Part shown: positions 25,158 to 27,629 of the stretch, in pieces
How positions within the stretch are numbered: position 1 is the first letter of the stretch
How the letters are laid out: each line of letters begins with the position of its first letter
Source: Desulfobacterales bacterium
Lineage (GTDB): Bacteria; Desulfobacterota; Desulfobacteria; Desulfobacterales; Desulfosalsimonadaceae
NCBI GenBank assembly: GCA_007127175.1
Contig: SKZX01000203.1
Location: forward strand, 1 to 27,629
Direction: 5' to 3'
Length of the DNA stretch: 27,629 bases
Position numbers and translations under genes: made by a program
Notes under the pieces: generated by a model
Database searches by the model: none
Seen by the model: only the letters and a program-made list of their open reading frames with translations
Told to the model about the DNA's origin: nothing

Positions 25158-26201
25158 CTACTGCCGCTGAAAATTGATCCGGGGATCAATCAAAACATAG
25201 CACAGGTCAGACAAAATATTGCCCAGCAACCCAAGGATCGAAGTCAAGGCCAGTATACCCATGAAAACCGGGTAATCACGCCCCACGATGGCCTCCAGGC
25301 TCAAGCGCCCCATGCCGGGTATTTCAAAAACCTGCTCGATAATAACGGACCCCGCGAACATGACGGTTAAAATGGCCCCGATACCCGTTGCAATGGGAAT
25401 AAGCGAATTTCTGACCGCATGGCCCCAGATTGCCCTGGAATAGGACCCGCCCTTGGCCAGTACGGTCCGGACGTAATCCCGGCTGATCTGCTCGATGAGT
25501 GAATTTTTCATCAAGAGGGTCAGTATGGCGAAATTGCCGATGACATAGCACAGGACAGGCAGAAACATGTGCATGAAAATATCATGCAGCCGGCCCAGGG
25601 GTCCCAGTTCGGCATAATCATCGGAATGGAACCCCGCCGTGGGGAATATGTCCCACAGGCCGTCTACCGTTCCGCCAAAAAGCATCTTCAGGATCATTCC
25701 CAGGGCAAAGGGTGGAATGGCATACCCCACAAACACGATGATGCTCGATGCGACGTCGAACGCGCTGTTATGCCTGAGCGCTTTCATGATGCCCAGGGGG
25801 ATGCAGATGAGGTAGGACAGGAGCAGCCCGGTCACCCCAAAAACCATGGACACTCTGAAGCGGTCACGGATCAACTCCCATGCGCTCCGGTCAGGGTACC
25901 GATAGGACGCCATCTGCATGCCGATCCGGTCATCGACAAGCCATTTTTTGTACCGCACATGAAACGGCTGGTCAAAACCATAGTAGGCCTCGATTTCCAT
26001 TCTCTGCCGCTCTGTGATGGTGTCTGCCGTGCCGCCGGCGGCGCGGTACTCCCCCTCACCAATGCCCCTTATGTTCATGATGGCCTGTTCAACGGGGCCG
26101 CCCGGCACAAACTGGATCATTCCGAAGCAAAGCAGTGTGATGCCGATAAATGTCGGGAATACAAGCAGAATACGCTTTATGAAATAGTCGATTCGTTCCA
26201 T
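25158..26201 (-). CDS. yejB: YejB-type peptide ABC transporter permease
   Basis: A 347-residue inner-membrane permease of the DppB/OppB/YejB class, near the usual YejB length (about 364). It has TM1 at about residues 9-31 (RILLVFPTFIGITLLCFGMIQFVPGGP), a large periplasmic loop containing YYGFDQPFHVRYKKWLVDD, five further helices, and the coupling loop YVRTVLAKGGS near residues 243-254. The C-terminal GLLGNILSDLCYVLIDPRI is typical. It is the first visible gene of the leftward transporter operon. A substrate-binding protein (YejA) would be expected upstream but is not present. No strong ribosome-binding site precedes the ATG at 26201. Confidence 0.94.
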   Translation of the reverse strand: MERIDYFIKRILLVFPTFIGITLLCFGMIQFVPGGPVEQAIMNIRGIGEGEYRAAGGTADTITERQRMEIEAYYGFDQPFHVRYKKWLVDDRIGMQMASYRYPDRSAWELIRDRFRVSMVFGVTGLLLSYLICIPLGIMKALRHNSAFDVASSIIVFVGYAIPPFALGMILKMLFGGTVDGLWDIFPTAGFHSDDYAELGPLGRLHDIFMHMFLPVLCYVIGNFAILTLLMKNSLIEQISRDYVRTVLAKGGSYSRAIWGHAVRNSLIPIATGIGAILTVMFAGSVIIEQVFEIPGMGRLSLEAIVGRDYPVFMGILALTSILGLLGNILSDLCYVLIDPRINFQRQ

Positions 26202-26273
26202 GGTCAGCGGAAATCAAGATCGTAAACGGTTCAAAGCCTTTGCCTGTGGGCGGTTTCAAAAGTTCGGGTAGTC

Positions 26274-26303
26274 ATTATTAACGAATCGGGGGGGGCATTT
26301 CAA
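26274..26303 (-). promoter_or_regulatory. Candidate promoter of the yej operon with a C8 spacer tract
   Basis: On the minus strand TTGAAA (26303-26298) and AATAAT (26279-26274) are 18 nt apart, and the spacer contains a run of eight C (plus-strand G run at 26288-26295). The leader to yejB would be about 65 nt. Confidence 0.4.
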
Positions 26304-26322
26304 GACAATTCAGTCATTACTG

Positions 26323-26350
26323 AAATATGGGTATTATTCATACCATATTT
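26323..26350. promoter_or_regulatory. Inverted repeat, possible operator
   Basis: AAATATGG (26323-26330) and CCATATTT (26343-26350) are a perfect 8-bp inverted repeat around a 12-nt AT-rich spacer. It lies between the divergent yejB and PAS-sensor promoters, so a dimeric regulator could act on either. No terminator features are present. Confidence 0.35.
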
Positions 26351-26387
26351 TGCTAAAATTTCGCATATTATGATCATTTTTTTATTA

Positions 26388-26416
26388 TTGACAAACCGTA
26401 TTTTGTATATCATTAT
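26388..26416 (+). promoter_or_regulatory. Sigma70-like promoter of the PAS sensor gene
   Basis: A consensus TTGACA (26388-26393) is followed after exactly 17 nt by CATTAT (26411-26416, four of six matches), within a strongly AT-rich region. The start of transcription would be about 87 nt before the GTG start codon at 26510. Confidence 0.5.
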
Positions 26417-26509
26417 TAAACTTTATTGGTAGCCATTAATCCTTTAATGGGTTGCCGCTGCCATGCAAAACATAACCGATTCCATCCTGTAAAAACCAGA
26501 CCGACCAAC

Positions 26510-27629
26510 GTGAAAAAAAACCATCCATCACAGCAGCGGCCTTCATGGTTTAAAAAAAAGAAGCCGCCAAAATACCGGCCGCTTATCAGGGCGCCCCGGA
26601 CACTGTTGCTGCTGCGTATCAGCTTTGTGATAATCGGCGCCTTTTATTTCATATTCCACGCTGATGCTGCGCCGGTGGCTTCTCTCCAAACCATCGTGGC
26701 CATTGCCCTGCTGCTTTGCCTGACCTACCTGCTGCTGTATTTTATTGCGGGCCGGGAAAAAACGAGCGCCGAATACATCATCGTTCCCTTCTGGCTGGAT
26801 ATCGGCGGCAGCCTTTTTGTCTGGCTCAATGACCCGCTCAGCCCCTCCCCGATGCTGCTTTATATTTTTGTTGCGGCCCTTATCAACGGTGTGCACAACG
26901 GATTTTCCGCTTTTCGCAATGTTTTAAGGATAACGGCGATGGCCGCACCCATTGTCTTCACGGCCCGCAGCATGATGCACGGTTTTTTCACGACAGAGCT
27001 CGTCCTGCTGGCCATCGGCACCTTTATCATGCTCTATCTCTACCTGGTGATCACCGAAATCAACACCCTCCAGGACAAGACCCGGGAAAAAACCGCGGAC
27101 ATGGTTCAAACCAACAAGGAACTGCAGAAAACCGGCCGGGCGCTCCAGGAAAGTGAAGCCCGATACCGCGCGATGTTTGAAGAAAGCGGCGCGGCAACGG
27201 TGCTGGCGGAAGAAAGAACGACGCTCATCACCCTGGCCAACTCAAAGTTTGAGCAATTGACCAAGTACAAAAAAAGTGAACTTTGCAACACCATCCGGCT
27301 CTCCGATTTGATCTGGGCCGATGACATGGAAAGGATGCGGCGCGCTCATCACGGCCGGCGGATGAGGCCGGAGGGTAAAACCCATCCCGACGAATTTGAG
27401 TGCCGCCTGACGGACAAAAAAGGCAATATCCGTTTTGTCGTCCTCCGGTTCGGGCTGAATATCTGGCATGAGAGGCTCATTGTTACCATGGTCGATATTA
27501 CGGCGGCCCGAAAATCAAAGATCGCTTTTCAGAAATACAGCGCCCACCTCCTTGAGTTAACGAAAAAGCTTCAGGAAAGCGGGCTCCACTACAGGAACCT
27601 GTTTGAAAACACCGGAACAGCAACCATAC
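26510..27629 (+). CDS. Membrane-bound PAS-domain sensor protein, truncated by window edge
   Basis: Translating from GTG at 26510 gives 373 codons without a stop to the window end. Residues 1-30 are basic; about six membrane helices lie at 31-50, 60-80, 90-106, 112-128, 138-152 and 163-182. A short coiled coil follows (183-215, LQDKTREKTADMVQTNKEL), then a PAS domain (about 216-335: ESEARYRAMFEESGAATVLA ... VDITAARKSK), and a second PAS begins at 356 (ESGLHYRNLFENTGTATI). This is the input part of a sensor histidine kinase or a diguanylate cyclase/phosphodiesterase; the output domain is outside. The GTG start has no good ribosome-binding site, but no better start lies upstream in frame. Coding is supported by clean domain structure. 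Confidence 0.88.
   Translation, partial: MKKNHPSQQRPSWFKKKKPPKYRPLIRAPRTLLLLRISFVIIGAFYFIFHADAAPVASLQTIVAIALLLCLTYLLLYFIAGREKTSAEYIIVPFWLDIGGSLFVWLNDPLSPSPMLLYIFVAALINGVHNGFSAFRNVLRITAMAAPIVFTARSMMHGFFTTELVLLAIGTFIMLYLYLVITEINTLQDKTREKTADMVQTNKELQKTGRALQESEARYRAMFEESGAATVLAEERTTLITLANSKFEQLTKYKKSELCNTIRLSDLIWADDMERMRRAHHGRRMRPEGKTHPDEFECRLTDKKGNIRFVVLRFGLNIWHERLIVTMVDITAARKSKIAFQKYSAHLLELTKKLQESGLHYRNLFENTGTATI

Overview
The window looks like chromosomal DNA from a Gram-negative, moderately GC-rich, probably anaerobic bacterium of the Desulfobacterota (Desulfobacterales-like). This is inferred from the mix of an outer-membrane LPS transporter (LptD), RNase J next to ftsK, a RicT/PSP1 protein next to holB and metG, a small 2[4Fe-4S] ferredoxin, and intergenic palindromes and short tandem repeats of a kind I associate with that group. 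No rRNA, tRNA, CRISPR array, phage or transposase gene was found.

Layout. Positions 1-8508 are read leftwards: yhaM-tmk (7-nt gap, terminator at 6852-6881); a fused cysteine synthase/CysRS-like gene overlapping an unknown 325-aa gene by ATGA; a ferredoxin gene with its own terminator; then ogt, a 116-aa unknown, rnj and the first codons of ftsK. Positions 8681-20991 are read rightwards: lptD; an HU/IHF-type gene overlapping holB; ricT overlapping metG; a transpeptidase-type penicillin-binding protein; a 1253-aa GlmS-like protein; and a small membrane-anchored protein resembling the GerMN fold. Positions 21156-26201 are again read leftwards and hold a Yej-type peptide ABC transporter (yejB, yejE and two separate ATPases). 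From 26510 a membrane PAS sensor gene runs off the right edge; it has no stop codon in the window.

How the genes fit together. The left half is mostly housekeeping: RNA decay (RNase J, YhaM), nucleotide supply (Tmk), DNA repair (Ogt) and chromosome segregation (FtsK). The middle combines replication and translation genes with envelope biogenesis (LptD, PBP, and the GlmS-like protein, whose normal family role is making glucosamine-6-phosphate for peptidoglycan and LPS). The right part is oligopeptide uptake plus an environmental sensor.

Most unusual points: (1) the CysK-CysRS fusion keeps the PLP site and the CysRS zinc ligands but has lost both the HIGH and the KMSKS ATP-binding motifs, so its synthetase half is unlikely to charge tRNA in the usual way; (2) the GlmS-like protein is about twice the normal size, with insertions and an internal catalytic cysteine; (3) YejE carries about 190 extra residues in its first periplasmic loop; (4) a ~125-bp palindromic repeat occurs twice, each time in the same orientation 32-45 nt upstream of a start codon; (5) two arrays share the GTGGAC/GTCCAC core, and a heptamer array abuts the yejE start codon.
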